From Rhizobium leguminosarum bv. trifolii WSM1325 (lineage in GTDB: Bacteria > Pseudomonadota > Alphaproteobacteria > Rhizobiales > Rhizobiaceae), in NCBI GenBank assembly GCA_000023185.1, contig CP001624.1, positions 248,001 through 312,000 on the forward strand: a stretch of DNA of 64,000 bases, in the 5' to 3' direction. The notes beneath the pieces were generated by a model. That model was not told the origin of the DNA. It saw only the letters and a list, made by a program, of their open reading frames with translations, and did no database searches. A program made the translations under genes and the position numbers. Below are positions 36,085-44,986 of the stretch, piece by piece; within the stretch, counting starts at the first letter, position 1; every line of letters starts with the position of its first letter.

Positions 36085-36211
36085 TGATTTTCTCCGTACT
36101 TCCTCAAAGGTGGCTGACGCACTTGGAAAGCATGTAGCTCTCCTCGTACTGGCCAACTTGGTTTACCCGTCTCTACGTCAGGGCAGCATGCGCAATCGAT
36201 ACCAACCCTTC

Positions 36212-36228
36212 TATTGTACGATGGTGTC
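36212..36228 (-). promoter_or_regulatory. Shared island motif, copy 7
   Basis: The minus-strand core is GACACCATCGTACAATA, 127 bp before the SnoaL-like gene. No upstream half is seen at the 17-bp spacing. Confidence 0.65.
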
Positions 36229-36286
36229 GAGCATAAATTTGGAGATACGCGACGATCGCATCGGAGAAGATAGAAGCGCGTGATTT

Positions 36287-37513
36287 TCAAGTGGGACGGA
36301 CCGAGCGCCCTGCGGTCCTCGCATTCCGCTCGCTTGGAAACAGCAGGATCATCGCAACATAGATCGCGGCGCCGACTACGAGCGCGATGCTGGCGACGGC
36401 AAGCGCAAGATCGAACCCGGCGTCTACGTTCACCACATGCCTCATGATCACTCCTACGGCAGGCGGCCCCATGATCTGTCCGATCGCGAACACCGCCGTC
36501 AGCAGTCCCATGTAACGCGCGTGGTGGCTCGATCTGATCCGCCTAACTTCGTTCATGGCGAAGAAGCTGATCGCAGTGAACGGCAGGCCTACGAGAACGC
36601 TGCTGAGTGCAAGGCCGAAAGCGTCCTGCCAGATAACCGACAGCCCCACCCCGACCGCCTGCACGAGGTATGCGGCAATCAGATGGAGCCGCACGTCGGC
36701 GCTATGCGGAACGCGCGCCGCCAGCAGCGATCCGACGACTGCCGCGACCCCGAAAAGCGGCCAGAAGACGGTGAGCAAGGGTGAACCAGGAATGCTGTTC
36801 TTCGCGATCACCGGAAGATAGGTCGCCGTGACGATGTAGCCGAAGCCGGCCAGCCCGTATGCGATCGCAAATAGAGGCATTTCCGATTTCGGCACCTTGC
36901 CGGAGGCGCGCGTCGGCGCCCCCACCGAATAGGCGTCGGATGGCTTCGCGCTCTCGCCGAAGGTCTTCCAGATGATCCCGCTGATCGTGGCGGAGATCGC
37001 GGCGAATATCAGCCAGGCGGTGTGGCCGGACAGCCCGAGAATGGTCATCCCGCTGGCGGCCAGCCCGGACACGGCGATGCCTGCGCCGGGTCCCGTGAAT
37101 ATGGCGCTTCCGATCGAGCTGCCGGTTCCCGAAAGCTGGGCGAGACACCAACCGGAGGTGAAGACGAATCCGATCGCCGAAGCGACGCCCGCCAAGAACC
37201 GAAGAGCGACCCAGGCCTCGGCATAGGGCACTGACATCAGAGCCGTAAGCAGAACCGTGGCCACCAGTGTCAGGCGTATGACGAAGGTATGGTCCCACCT
37301 CTTGGGTACTGCCATCGCTGCCAATGCACCGACCAGGTAGCCGACGTAGTTGGCAGTCGCGAGTCCTCCGGCTCGCGAAAGATCAACGACGCCGTCGTGT
37401 AGCATCATCGGCAGAATTGGAGTGAATGCGAACCGACCGACGCCCATGGCGATGGCGAGGGACGCCGATCCCGCGAGCACGACCACATATGGGCTGGGGC
37501 TGTGTTTAGACAT
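36287..37513 (-). CDS. MFS transporter, YbfB/YjiJ-like
   Basis: 408 residues with about 12 TMs. The N-terminus ASLAIAMGVGRFAFTPILPMML is characteristic of YbfB/YjiJ-type MFS permeases. Substrates of this family are mostly unknown. It lies 146 bp after the nitronate monooxygenase gene on the same strand and probably shares its promoter, suggesting export or uptake of a related compound. Confidence 0.88.
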   Translation of the reverse strand: MSKHSPSPYVVVLAGSASLAIAMGVGRFAFTPILPMMLHDGVVDLSRAGGLATANYVGYLVGALAAMAVPKRWDHTFVIRLTLVATVLLTALMSVPYAEAWVALRFLAGVASAIGFVFTSGWCLAQLSGTGSSIGSAIFTGPGAGIAVSGLAASGMTILGLSGHTAWLIFAAISATISGIIWKTFGESAKPSDAYSVGAPTRASGKVPKSEMPLFAIAYGLAGFGYIVTATYLPVIAKNSIPGSPLLTVFWPLFGVAAVVGSLLAARVPHSADVRLHLIAAYLVQAVGVGLSVIWQDAFGLALSSVLVGLPFTAISFFAMNEVRRIRSSHHARYMGLLTAVFAIGQIMGPPAVGVIMRHVVNVDAGFDLALAVASIALVVGAAIYVAMILLFPSERNARTAGRSVRPT

Positions 37514-37659
37514 GACGCTGTCCTTTGTTCGATTGGAGATATGTCGCCACGAATTCGCGCGACGGCTGCTCCCCTTCAGGTAGATTGGTCGAGGTCTGCG
37601 TGAACCGTCAGTCTGCGGCAGGCTGTCTGCCGGGATCCGGAAGGATCTGCGGGATGCCG

Positions 37660-38745
37660 TCAGGTAGGACTGCGGCGTGCGATAACGTCCAACGCGGATT
37701 GGTAGAGCTCTCGCGTCAATTCCTCGGCACCAACTTTCAAAGCAAGACGGGAGGCCTGCCCCGACCAGAGGTTCGTAAAATCGTTCCTCGACTCCGCCTC
37801 GGCTTTTGCTCTGATGGGAACGAGAGCTCCTCCGGCAGTTGGAAATGCGGGCACGGCATCTGAGATTGGACCTAAATCGCGCATCAGACGGTTTACGATG
37901 CCTCTCGCTGGACGGCCGGTAAAAACGTTCGTTATCGCGGTGCTGTCGTCTCGGGCCGAAGCCAGCGCCTCTGCCTGAACTGCGGGAATCCTCGCCTCAG
38001 GGCAGAACAGGTAGGCTGTCCCGACCTGGACGGCGGAAGCTCCGAGCATCAGGGCGGCGGCGACACCTCTCCCGTCGGCGATCCCGCCGGCGGCGATGAC
38101 CGGCACCCGCACCGCGTCGACCACCTGGGGCAGGAGCGCCATGATTCCAACCTGTGTCGTCATGTCCTGGCTCAAAAAATTCCCGCGATGTCCGCCGGCC
38201 TCGAAACCCATGGCGATGACCGCGTCGACGCCGTTTTTTTCGAGCCAGACGGCCTCGGCCACGGTCGTGGCGGATGATATGATCTTCGCGCCTGTCGCCT
38301 TCACACGCTGCACCAGTGACTTTTCGGGCAGCCCGAAATGAAAGCTCACGACCTCCGGTTTCAACTCCTCGACCACCTCGCAAAACGAAGAGTCGAATGG
38401 TGCACGGCCCGCCGCGGCGATCGGCGCGGCGGGGTCAAGTCCTGCGTCTACGAAGTAGGGCGCGAGCAGGGCTCTCCATCGCATCTGCGCTGCCACATCT
38501 TCGGCGGGGGAAACATGTGAGAAGAAGTTCACGTTCACAGGCGCGTGGGTAGCGCCGCGGATCTCATGGAGGGCCTGACGCAGCCCCTCGACGTTTAACT
38601 GAGCGCTTGGGAGAGATCCCAGACCGCCGGCCTTGGCCGCGGCGACGACCATTTCGACCGTCGTGGCTCCGGCCATCGGCGCCTGGATGATGGGAAGCTC
38701 GATTCCAAACAGGTCGAGAATTCGGCGATCCCGCCAGCGGGTCAT
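37660..38745 (-). CDS. Nitronate monooxygenase family flavoprotein
   Basis: 361 residues, FMN-binding TIM barrel: LPIIQAPMAGATT at the N-terminus, GFEAGGHRG with the catalytic His of nitronate monooxygenases, VPVIAAGGIADGRG and LGASAVQVGTAYLF for the phosphate site. It oxidises alkyl nitronates such as propionate 3-nitronate, a plant toxin. Shared-motif copy 8 lies 59 bp upstream. Confidence 0.9.
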   Translation of the reverse strand: MTRWRDRRILDLFGIELPIIQAPMAGATTVEMVVAAAKAGGLGSLPSAQLNVEGLRQALHEIRGATHAPVNVNFFSHVSPAEDVAAQMRWRALLAPYFVDAGLDPAAPIAAAGRAPFDSSFCEVVEELKPEVVSFHFGLPEKSLVQRVKATGAKIISSATTVAEAVWLEKNGVDAVIAMGFEAGGHRGNFLSQDMTTQVGIMALLPQVVDAVRVPVIAAGGIADGRGVAAALMLGASAVQVGTAYLFCPEARIPAVQAEALASARDDSTAITNVFTGRPARGIVNRLMRDLGPISDAVPAFPTAGGALVPIRAKAEAESRNDFTNLWSGQASRLALKVGAEELTRELYQSALDVIARRSPT

Positions 38746-38804
38746 GTGGACTCCTTGTCATGCGTGACGTTGCAACGCTGATACCTCCGGCCACGACCCG
38801 CGTC

Positions 38805-38821
38805 TATTGGACCTTGGTGTC
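38805..38821 (-). promoter_or_regulatory. Shared island motif, copy 8 (for nitronate monooxygenase)
   Basis: The minus-strand core is GACACCAAGGTCCAATA, 59 bp before the nitronate monooxygenase start. It is divergent from copy 9, which starts 31 bp further on. Confidence 0.65.
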
Positions 38822-38835
38822 CTGAAGAGCGACCC

Positions 38836-38869
38836 AATCCGAAGGTATCGGGAACACCTTGGTACAATA
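38836..38869 (+). promoter_or_regulatory. Shared island motif, copy 9 (full two-part site)
   Basis: Plus strand: upstream half AATCCGAAGGTATCGGG, then core AACACCTTGGTACAATA (38853-38869). It heads the SDR-RidA-crotonase operon, 164 bp before the SDR start. Confidence 0.7.
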
Positions 38870-39033
38870 TCGGGGCCCGATTTTCGGCGCGATTGTCGTG
38901 GCAGAGCGGACGACGGCGCGACCGCCGGGAAGCTCCCGGCCGATGGCTGGATCAACGCATCACACGAGGAACAAAGCGACCGACCGCCACCTGGCGGACG
39001 AAGGGTACCCGCGTCGCCACAACGGAGGCAGGC

Positions 39034-39759
39034 ATGAGCGTGCATAAGACTGTTATCATCACGGGCGCGTCGCAAGGGATCGGAGCCGGACTCGTCAAGA
39101 CGTTCCTGGACAAGGGCTGGAACGTCGTCGGAACCTCTCGGAACATCAGCGAGAGCACGCTTTTCGACCGTGCGGGGCGATTGGAACTGATCAGCGGCGA
39201 CGTCGCGGATCCGAAAACCGCCGAGCGGGCGGCGGCGGCGGCGATTGAGCAGTTCGGCTCGATCGACGCACTCGTGAATAATGCCGGAGTGTTCTTCACC
39301 AAACCGTTCCTCGAATACACCATCGACGATTTCCGGCGCCTGTGCGCGACGAACGTCGAGGGATTCCTCCATTTCACGCAGCGCGCGATCGGACAAATGC
39401 TGCGCCAGAAGTCCGGCGGGAGCGTCGTGACGATCACGTCGTCGCTGACGGACCATCCGATTGCCGGCGTGACCGCGTCGCTTCCAATGGTCACCAAGGG
39501 CGGCCTCAACGCCGTCACCAAGAGCCTGGCGCTGGAGTTCGCCAAGGACAACATCCGCGTCAACGCCCTGTCTCCGGGGGTGGTCGACACTCCTCTCCAT
39601 GCGAAAAACCCGCGGTCCTTCCTCGAATCCTTGTCGCCGATGGGGACTATCACGGCGGTTCAGGAAATCGTCGACGGCGTCGTCTATCTGACGGAATCCT
39701 CCAACATCACCGGGGAGGTGCTGCACGTCGACAACGGCGCACATCTGGGCAAATGGTAG
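39034..39759 (+). CDS. SDR-family oxidoreductase lacking the catalytic tyrosine
   Basis: 241 residues. TGASQGIG, NNAG and the C-terminal HVDNGAHLGKW are intact, but the active-site segment is ASLPMVTKGGLNAVTK, with Pro at the Tyr position of YxxxK. It is closely similar throughout to the SDR at 24234, so the Tyr loss is a property of this subgroup rather than a sequencing error. ATG 39034 follows GGAGGCAGGC. It overlaps the next gene by 7 bp. Confidence 0.87.
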   Translation: MSVHKTVIITGASQGIGAGLVKTFLDKGWNVVGTSRNISESTLFDRAGRLELISGDVADPKTAERAAAAAIEQFGSIDALVNNAGVFFTKPFLEYTIDDFRRLCATNVEGFLHFTQRAIGQMLRQKSGGSVVTITSSLTDHPIAGVTASLPMVTKGGLNAVTKSLALEFAKDNIRVNALSPGVVDTPLHAKNPRSFLESLSPMGTITAVQEIVDGVVYLTESSNITGEVLHVDNGAHLGKW

Positions 39760-40259
39760 TCGCGAGCGCTGAGGCGCGCATCAAGGAACTGGCGATATGC
39801 CTCCCGAAGGCGCCCACGCCATTCGGCGCGTATGTCGAAGCGTTCCAAAGCGGCTCGCTGCTTTTCCTAAGCGGCATGCTACCGGTCGCCGGACATTTGC
39901 CACTCTATACGGGCCTCGTCGGCCGCGAGCTGTCCGTCGCCGAAGGCTACGACGCGGCGCGGGCGGCCTGCCTTAGTGGTCTAGCCGCCGCGCAGTCGCA
40001 GCTAGGAACGCTGGACAGGATCCGATCGGTCTCCAAGCTGGGAGTCTACATCGCCTGCCCCGCCGATTTCCATGAACACCCCAAAGTCGCCGATGGAGCG
40101 TCAGAGCTGTTGCTCGATGTGTTCGGTCCCGCCCGGCTCCCTCCCCGTGTCGTCCTCGGCGTTTCCAGCATACCGCTTGGAATGCCCGTCGAGGTCGAAC
40201 TGGTCTTCGAGATCGGGCCAGCATTCGTCTCACAAACTCAAGAACGGAGCCAACCATGA
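39753..40259 (+). CDS. RidA (YjgF/YER057c/UK114) family protein
   Basis: 168 residues. PFGAYVEAFQSGSLLFLSGMLPV and VYIACPADFHEHPKVADGAS are typical of RidA; the conserved Arg lies in LPPRVVLGVSSIPLGMPVEVEL. RidA proteins deaminate reactive enamines/imines. The ATG at 39753 overlaps the end of the SDR gene, and the stop overlaps the next ATG (ATGA), so translation is coupled. Confidence 0.88.
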   Translation: MVVASAEARIKELAICLPKAPTPFGAYVEAFQSGSLLFLSGMLPVAGHLPLYTGLVGRELSVAEGYDAARAACLSGLAAAQSQLGTLDRIRSVSKLGVYIACPADFHEHPKVADGASELLLDVFGPARLPPRVVLGVSSIPLGMPVEVELVFEIGPAFVSQTQERSQP

Positions 40260-41245
40260 AGGTCAGACAACCAACCAGGACAAGCGCCATCGCGATGTCG
40301 TCGAAAGCCCTTACCGCCGCGGCGCTACTGCTGCTTCCAGCGCTCGCCCTTTCCGGTCAGACGAAGGTCGCCGAGAAAGTGGATCGTGCTGCAGAGGTCA
40401 AGGCCGACCCAGGTCGGGAACATGCACAGATCAAGGTGGATAAGCGGACGCCCGCCTACTGGCGCGTCACCTTCGACAACCCGCCCTTCAACATTTTCGG
40501 ACCGGAGACGATCCCCCAGATGGAGAAAGTGGTGGCCGAAATCGAGAGCGATCCTAATCTTCGAGTCGTCGTCTTCGACAGCGCTGTGCCGGGGTTCTTC
40601 CTCACCCACTACAACTTTACGCCGCCTCTCGCCGAATCCACCAGCCTCCCTTCTGGCCCGACCGGTTTGCACCCCCTGCCCGACATGCTGGTCCGTATCA
40701 GCAAGTCGCCAGTCGTCTCGATCGCGCTGATCCGCGGCCGCGCGACGGGGGTCGGAAGCGAGCTTGCTCTCGCCAGCGACATGCGCTTCGCGAGCCGTCA
40801 GAAAGCAATTCTCTCTCAGTGGGAGGTCGGCGCGGCACTCGTGCCCGGCGGCGGCCCGATGGCGCGGCTACCGCGGCTGATGGGGCGCGGTCGAGCGCTG
40901 GAGGTCCTGCTTGGCTCCGACGACATCAATGGCGATCTCGCCGAGAAGTACGGATACGTTAATCGCGCCTTCGACGACGACAAGCTCGATCCGTTCGTCG
41001 ACGCTCTCGCTAACCGGATCTCTGGCTTTGATCGCCAGGCGATCGCCGACACCAAACGCCTGGTCGACTTCGCGAGCCTTCCGAGCGACCCCGAGATCGC
41101 CGCAGGCTGGGACGCCTTCATTACGTCGGTCCAGCGTCCGGCGGCGCAGAAGAACATCGGACGCCTGATGGACATGGGCCTGCAGAAGGACCCGGACATC
41201 GAGGCCAGGCTCGGACACTACACGCAAACTCTGGCCGACGAGTAG
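40256..41245 (+). CDS. Crotonase-fold protein with N-terminal export signal
   Basis: 329 residues. The N-terminus (MKVRQPTRTSAIAMSSKALT, then AAALLLLPALALSG) looks like a Sec signal peptide, unusual for this fold. The enoyl-CoA hydratase/isomerase core follows: WRVTFDNPPFNIF, then SPVVSIALIRGRATGVGSEL as the oxyanion-hole region, then SDMRFASR. The usual Glu positions are not obvious, so the reaction is unclear. CoA substrates are not expected in the periplasm. It is translationally coupled to RidA. Confidence 0.8.
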   Translation: MKVRQPTRTSAIAMSSKALTAAALLLLPALALSGQTKVAEKVDRAAEVKADPGREHAQIKVDKRTPAYWRVTFDNPPFNIFGPETIPQMEKVVAEIESDPNLRVVVFDSAVPGFFLTHYNFTPPLAESTSLPSGPTGLHPLPDMLVRISKSPVVSIALIRGRATGVGSELALASDMRFASRQKAILSQWEVGAALVPGGGPMARLPRLMGRGRALEVLLGSDDINGDLAEKYGYVNRAFDDDKLDPFVDALANRISGFDRQAIADTKRLVDFASLPSDPEIAAGWDAFITSVQRPAAQKNIGRLMDMGLQKDPDIEARLGHYTQTLADE

Positions 41246-41330
41246 GCCGAGGCGGTGCCCGCGCAAGGACTCGGCAGGTCGCGCGGGCATCAACGTCCTT
41301 CAACGCACTCAACCACAAAGGAGAAGTCTC

Positions 41331-41879
41331 ATGCACAGCCTTGAAAACCAGATCGTCGATTCCAGCTTTTCGGCCATCATCAACGCCCCGATCGAGACGA
41401 TCGATATTCCGACATGGTGTTTTAACCTGCCGGAAGAGGAATACCAGGGATGCTCGCCTGCCCACATCGCAGCGGGCTTCACGACAGCGGACGACGGCAC
41501 GCGGATGTCGATAAATGTCGAGACAATCGGCGGCAGTCTGATGGTCCAGCATTACCACGAAACACTCGGCGAAAAGGATCATCTCATCCTCGACTCCGAT
41601 TCCGACGTCTTTACGCCGAACGGCCGGGTCACCATCCACGTCACCTGGGAACTGAGTGTGAAGAAGCTCGATGCGAACCGCTGCGAATTCACCAACCGCG
41701 TCCAATCCTACGCGACCGACGAGATGATGGCCTTCCTTGATCGCCAGGGCATCCCGTTCGAACTCTTCCGCACGCAGCGACAGCCGATGTCGATTGCTCA
41801 CAACAAGGGCGAGACGCCGCTGTTCGCGGCGAGCATTGAGCGCGCGGCCCTGAAGAATTCGGCCACGAAAGCGGCTTGA
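41331..41879 (+). CDS. Hypothetical protein, possibly SRPBCC-like, 182 aa
   Basis: A soluble beta-rich protein: SFSAIINAPIETIDIPTWCF near the N-terminus and VTIHVTWELSVKKLDANRCE centrally, consistent with a START/SRPBCC-like ligand-binding fold, though I cannot confirm the family. ATG follows AGGAGAAGTCTC. It lies between the crotonase and isochorismatase genes (spacers 85 and 16 bp), so it is probably in the same operon. Confidence 0.6.
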   Translation: MHSLENQIVDSSFSAIINAPIETIDIPTWCFNLPEEEYQGCSPAHIAAGFTTADDGTRMSINVETIGGSLMVQHYHETLGEKDHLILDSDSDVFTPNGRVTIHVTWELSVKKLDANRCEFTNRVQSYATDEMMAFLDRQGIPFELFRTQRQPMSIAHNKGETPLFAASIERAALKNSATKAA

Positions 41880-41895
41880 GCCGAAGGAAAACATC

Positions 41896-42531
41896 ATGAC
41901 AGAACTTTCCTTTGATCGGAATAACACTGGCCTGCTGGTGGTCGACCCCTACAACGACTTCATCTCGGAGGGCGGCAAGATCTGGCCCCGAATCAAGGAG
42001 GTCGCCGAGGCGAACAACTGCGTGCCGCACATGCTCGAAGTGCTAACCGCCGCCCGCGAAGCCAAGCTCCGGGTCTTTTTCGCGATGCATCATCGCTATC
42101 GGGCCGGAGACTACGAGAATTGGAAGTATGTGGCGCCGATCCAGCGTGCGGCCTGGCACCGCAAGAGCTTCGAGTTCGGCACGTGGGGCGGTGAGTTTAG
42201 AGCCGAGTTCGTGCCCGTGGCCGGCGAGGTCGTCGCATCCGAGCATTGGTGCTCGAGCGGCTTTGCCAACACCGATCTCGATCTCGAGCTGAAGCGGCAT
42301 GGCATCCAGCGTGTCATCGTGATCGGATTGGTGGCCCACACCTGCATCGAAGCAACCGTCCGGTACGCCGCCGAACTTGGCTACGACGTGACCGTCGTTA
42401 AGGATGCGGTCGCCGACTATTCGCCGGAAATGATGCATGCGGCACTGGAGGTCAATCTGCCCAGCTATGCCAGCGCCATCATCGACACCAAGGAAACCGT
42501 GGCGGCGATCGCCCTCACCCAGGAGGCGTAG
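41896..42531 (+). CDS. Isochorismatase-family cysteine hydrolase
   Basis: 211 residues. The catalytic Asp is in LLVVDPYNDF and the nucleophilic Cys in GLVAHTCIEATVRYAAELGY. The intermediate Lys usually found in SEHWC-type blocks is not clear (ASEHWCSSGFANTDLD). The family includes nicotinamidases, carbamoylases and isochorismatases. ATG has AAGGAAAACATC upstream. It ends the SDR-to-isochorismatase operon unless the aldehyde dehydrogenase 208 bp on is co-transcribed. Confidence 0.87.
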   Translation: MTELSFDRNNTGLLVVDPYNDFISEGGKIWPRIKEVAEANNCVPHMLEVLTAAREAKLRVFFAMHHRYRAGDYENWKYVAPIQRAAWHRKSFEFGTWGGEFRAEFVPVAGEVVASEHWCSSGFANTDLDLELKRHGIQRVIVIGLVAHTCIEATVRYAAELGYDVTVVKDAVADYSPEMMHAALEVNLPSYASAIIDTKETVAAIALTQEA

Positions 42532-42739
42532 GCAGCCATTTTACGGGCTACTTGCATTCGGGGGGCATCAAGCTTGCCGGATGCAGCTCCATTTGAAAAG
42601 TAATACTATTTGCATGCCGAGGGTTGGCAGGCTTCGCGTCGACGCCTATTTGAGGTCAAAGCCAACTGCCAACGGTTAGCGTCGAGCCTCCCACATGAGT
42701 GGAGGACAGTATCGGCTCTTCGTTTCGAAAGGATCCACG

Positions 42740-44287
42740 ATGACACTCTCTGGCGACCTCCTCATCGGCGGCGCGAGCATGCGCGGCGCGGCCGCGACAT
42801 TCTCCGCGATCAACCCAGCCAGCGGCAGCTCCATGGAGCCGAGCTTTGCGGGCGCGACCAGGGAGCAGGTCGAGCAAGCCGCGTCTTTGGCTTGGGACGC
42901 CTTCCCGGTCTACAAGGAAACATCGCTCGAGGATCGGGCCCGCTTCCTGGAAGCGATCGCGGAAGGAATTCTGGCCATCGGGGACGAACTCGTCCTGCGA
43001 GCAATCGACGAGACGGGACTGCCGCGCGGCCGCATCGAAGGAGAGCGCGCCCGAACGGTCGGACAGCTTCGGCTCTTCGCCAAGGAAGTCCGCGACGGCG
43101 TTTTCCAGGAACTGCGTTTCGATCCCGCCGACGCCGACCGCAAGCCGGTGGCGAAGCCTGATCTTCGGCTCCGCAACATCGCTCTCGGACCGGTCGTAGT
43201 GTTCGGGGCGTCGAACTTCCCCCTAGCCTTTTCCGTCGCTGGCGGCGACACTGCCTCCGCCCTCGCGGCCGGCTGTCCGGTGATCGTCAAGGCGCACTCC
43301 GCCCATCCCGGAACCTCTGCACTGGTTGGCAAGGCCGTCGTCGACGCCGTCGCTGCATGCGGGCTCCCGTCGGGGACTTTCGCGCTGTTGTTCGACGCAG
43401 GCTTCGAGGTCGGCCAGACCCTGGTCGCCGACCACCGGGTACGCGCAGTTGGCTTCACCGGCTCGCGCCGCGGCGGCACCGCGTTGATGAAGATCGCGTC
43501 GGAGCGGAAGCAGCCGATACCCGTCTACGCCGAAATGAGCAGCATCAACCCCGTAATCCTCTATCCAAACGCACTGCTGGGCCGGGGCGCGGAAATCGGG
43601 AGATCGTTCGCGGCTTCGCTGACCCTCGGCGCCGGTCAATTCTGCACGAATCCTGGTTTGATCATCGCCATCGAGGGAGCGGGCCTCGACGCTTTCATCG
43701 AGAGCGCAGCGGCGGCGTTGGCCGAAGCGCCGGCTCAGACCATGCTGACAGGCGGCATCTGCGAGGCGTATCGAAAGGGCGTGGCACGGCTGTCGTCTTC
43801 ACCGCCCGTCTCGCAGGTCTCTGCGGGGAAAAACGGAACGGCTCATCAAGCGTCTGCCGCGCTTTTCGAGACGACGGCGGCTGACTTTCTCGCCAATCCA
43901 GAGCTCCAGGAAGAGGTGTTCGGCGCGGCGGGGCTGATCGTTCGTTGCCACGACGACGACGACCTCCGTAAAGTGGTCGAATCCTTGGAAGGACAGTTGA
44001 CGATCGCGCTACACGTGGATGCCAAGGACGTCGATGCGGCCTCGCAGATGATCCCGCAGTTGGAACTTCTCGCCGGCCGGCTCCTCGTCAACGGCTTCGG
44101 GACGGGCGTCGAAGTCTCCCCGGCGATGGTCCATGGCGGACCTTATCCGGCGACGTCGGACGGAAGATCGACGTCGGTCGGCACATTGGCGATCTATCGT
44201 TTCCTGCGCCCAGTCTCCTACCAGGACTTTCCGGTCGGCCTGCTTCCAGCCCCACTCAAGGATGTTAAGGCCGCCCCTCGCGCGTAG
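42740..44287 (+). CDS. Aldehyde dehydrogenase, ketoglutarate-semialdehyde-like
   Basis: A 515-residue NAD(P)-dependent aldehyde dehydrogenase. [20 protein letters not shown] is the nucleotide-binding block, [11 protein letters not shown] holds the general-base Glu and [10 protein letters not shown] the catalytic Cys. These motifs ([21 protein letters not shown]) are those of the alpha-ketoglutaric-semialdehyde dehydrogenase group that oxidises products of sugar-acid breakdown. ATG 42740 has AAAGGA upstream. It converges on the FMN reductase gene across a hairpin. Confidence 0.9.
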   Translation: MTLSGDLLIGGASMRGAAATFSAINPASGSSMEPSFAGATREQVEQAASLAWDAFPVYKETSLEDRARFLEAIAEGILAIGDELVLRAIDETGLPRGRIEGERARTVGQLRLFAKEVRDGVFQELRFDPADADRKPVAKPDLRLRNIALGPVVVFGASNFPLAFSVAGGDTASALAAGCPVIVKAHSAHPGTSALVGKAVVDAVAACGLPSGTFALLFDAGFEVGQTLVADHRVRAVGFTGSRRGGTALMKIASERKQPIPVYAEMSSINPVILYPNALLGRGAEIGRSFAASLTLGAGQFCTNPGLIIAIEGAGLDAFIESAAAALAEAPAQTMLTGGICEAYRKGVARLSSSPPVSQVSAGKNGTAHQASAALFETTAADFLANPELQEEVFGAAGLIVRCHDDDDLRKVVESLEGQLTIALHVDAKDVDAASQMIPQLELLAGRLLVNGFGTGVEVSPAMVHGGPYPATSDGRSTSVGTLAIYRFLRPVSYQDFPVGLLPAPLKDVKAAPRA

Positions 44288-44303
44288 AAGATAAAAACTG
44301 GAG

Positions 44304-44322
44304 GGGGGCGGCTCACGCCCCC
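44304..44322. terminator. Hairpin between convergent genes
   Basis: GGGGGCG (44304-44310) pairs with CGCCCCC (44316-44322) around GCTCA. It lies between the ends of the aldehyde dehydrogenase and FMN reductase genes and could terminate both, although a long T-run is missing. Confidence 0.5.
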
Positions 44323-44341
44323 GCTCCTTGTCTTGCAGAGG

Positions 44342-44935
44342 TTAGACCTCTGAAGCCTTCGCAGCCATCGTGGCCTTCGCCCACCAGACCAGCTCGTCCA
44401 GCGCAGTCTTCGCCGATGGCAGGAGGTTTGCTTCGATCTCTTCGATCGGCTTGTTGCCGCCCATCGAGAAAACGGTGAAGAAGTCGCTGCCGCCGATATG
44501 AACGGCCGCATGCGTGGAAACCATCTGCAGCTCGACGCCGATTCCGCGAAGATGCTCAAGTGCGCGCGACCCGCCCGCGGTGCCGTAGGCGATCGCAGTG
44601 AACGGCTTGCGCGCCCATTCCACATAGGACTGGTCGAGGGCGTTCTTCAGCACGCCGGTGATCGAGCGATTGTATTCCGCGACAACGAAGATGTACCCGT
44701 CGTAGCGGGCGACGGTGTGCTGCCAACGAACGGCTTCGGCACTCTGGCTGGGTGCGTAGGCGTTCGACGCCACCTCGTCGAAGAACGGCAGGGGATGGTC
44801 ACGCAGATCGAGGATTTCGACGTCGATGTCGTCGCGGGCCTGAGCCTGCTTCAGTATCCACTGTGCGGGCTTGTCGGCGAAACGGGTCGGTCGGGTGGAG
44901 CCGATGATGATGGCGATCTTAGGTTTCGTAGGCAT
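44342..44935 (-). CDS. NADPH-dependent FMN reductase
   Basis: 197 residues, flavodoxin-like: AIIIGSTRPTRFADKPAQWI is the FMN phosphate site and FVVAEYNRSITGVLKNALD the isoalloxazine-side motif of the FMN_red family. It supplies reduced FMN or reduces quinones or azo compounds. Last gene of the EH-SDR-desulfhydrase-FMN reductase operon; a possible partner of the luciferase-like monooxygenase at 34537. Confidence 0.9.
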   Translation of the reverse strand: MPTKPKIAIIIGSTRPTRFADKPAQWILKQAQARDDIDVEILDLRDHPLPFFDEVASNAYAPSQSAEAVRWQHTVARYDGYIFVVAEYNRSITGVLKNALDQSYVEWARKPFTAIAYGTAGGSRALEHLRGIGVELQMVSTHAAVHIGGSDFFTVFSMGGNKPIEEIEANLLPSAKTALDELVWWAKATMAAKASEV

Positions 44936-44986
44936 GGCATTCCTAATTTTATGTCGGGTTGATGATAATGACCCTCTGGGAGAGGA

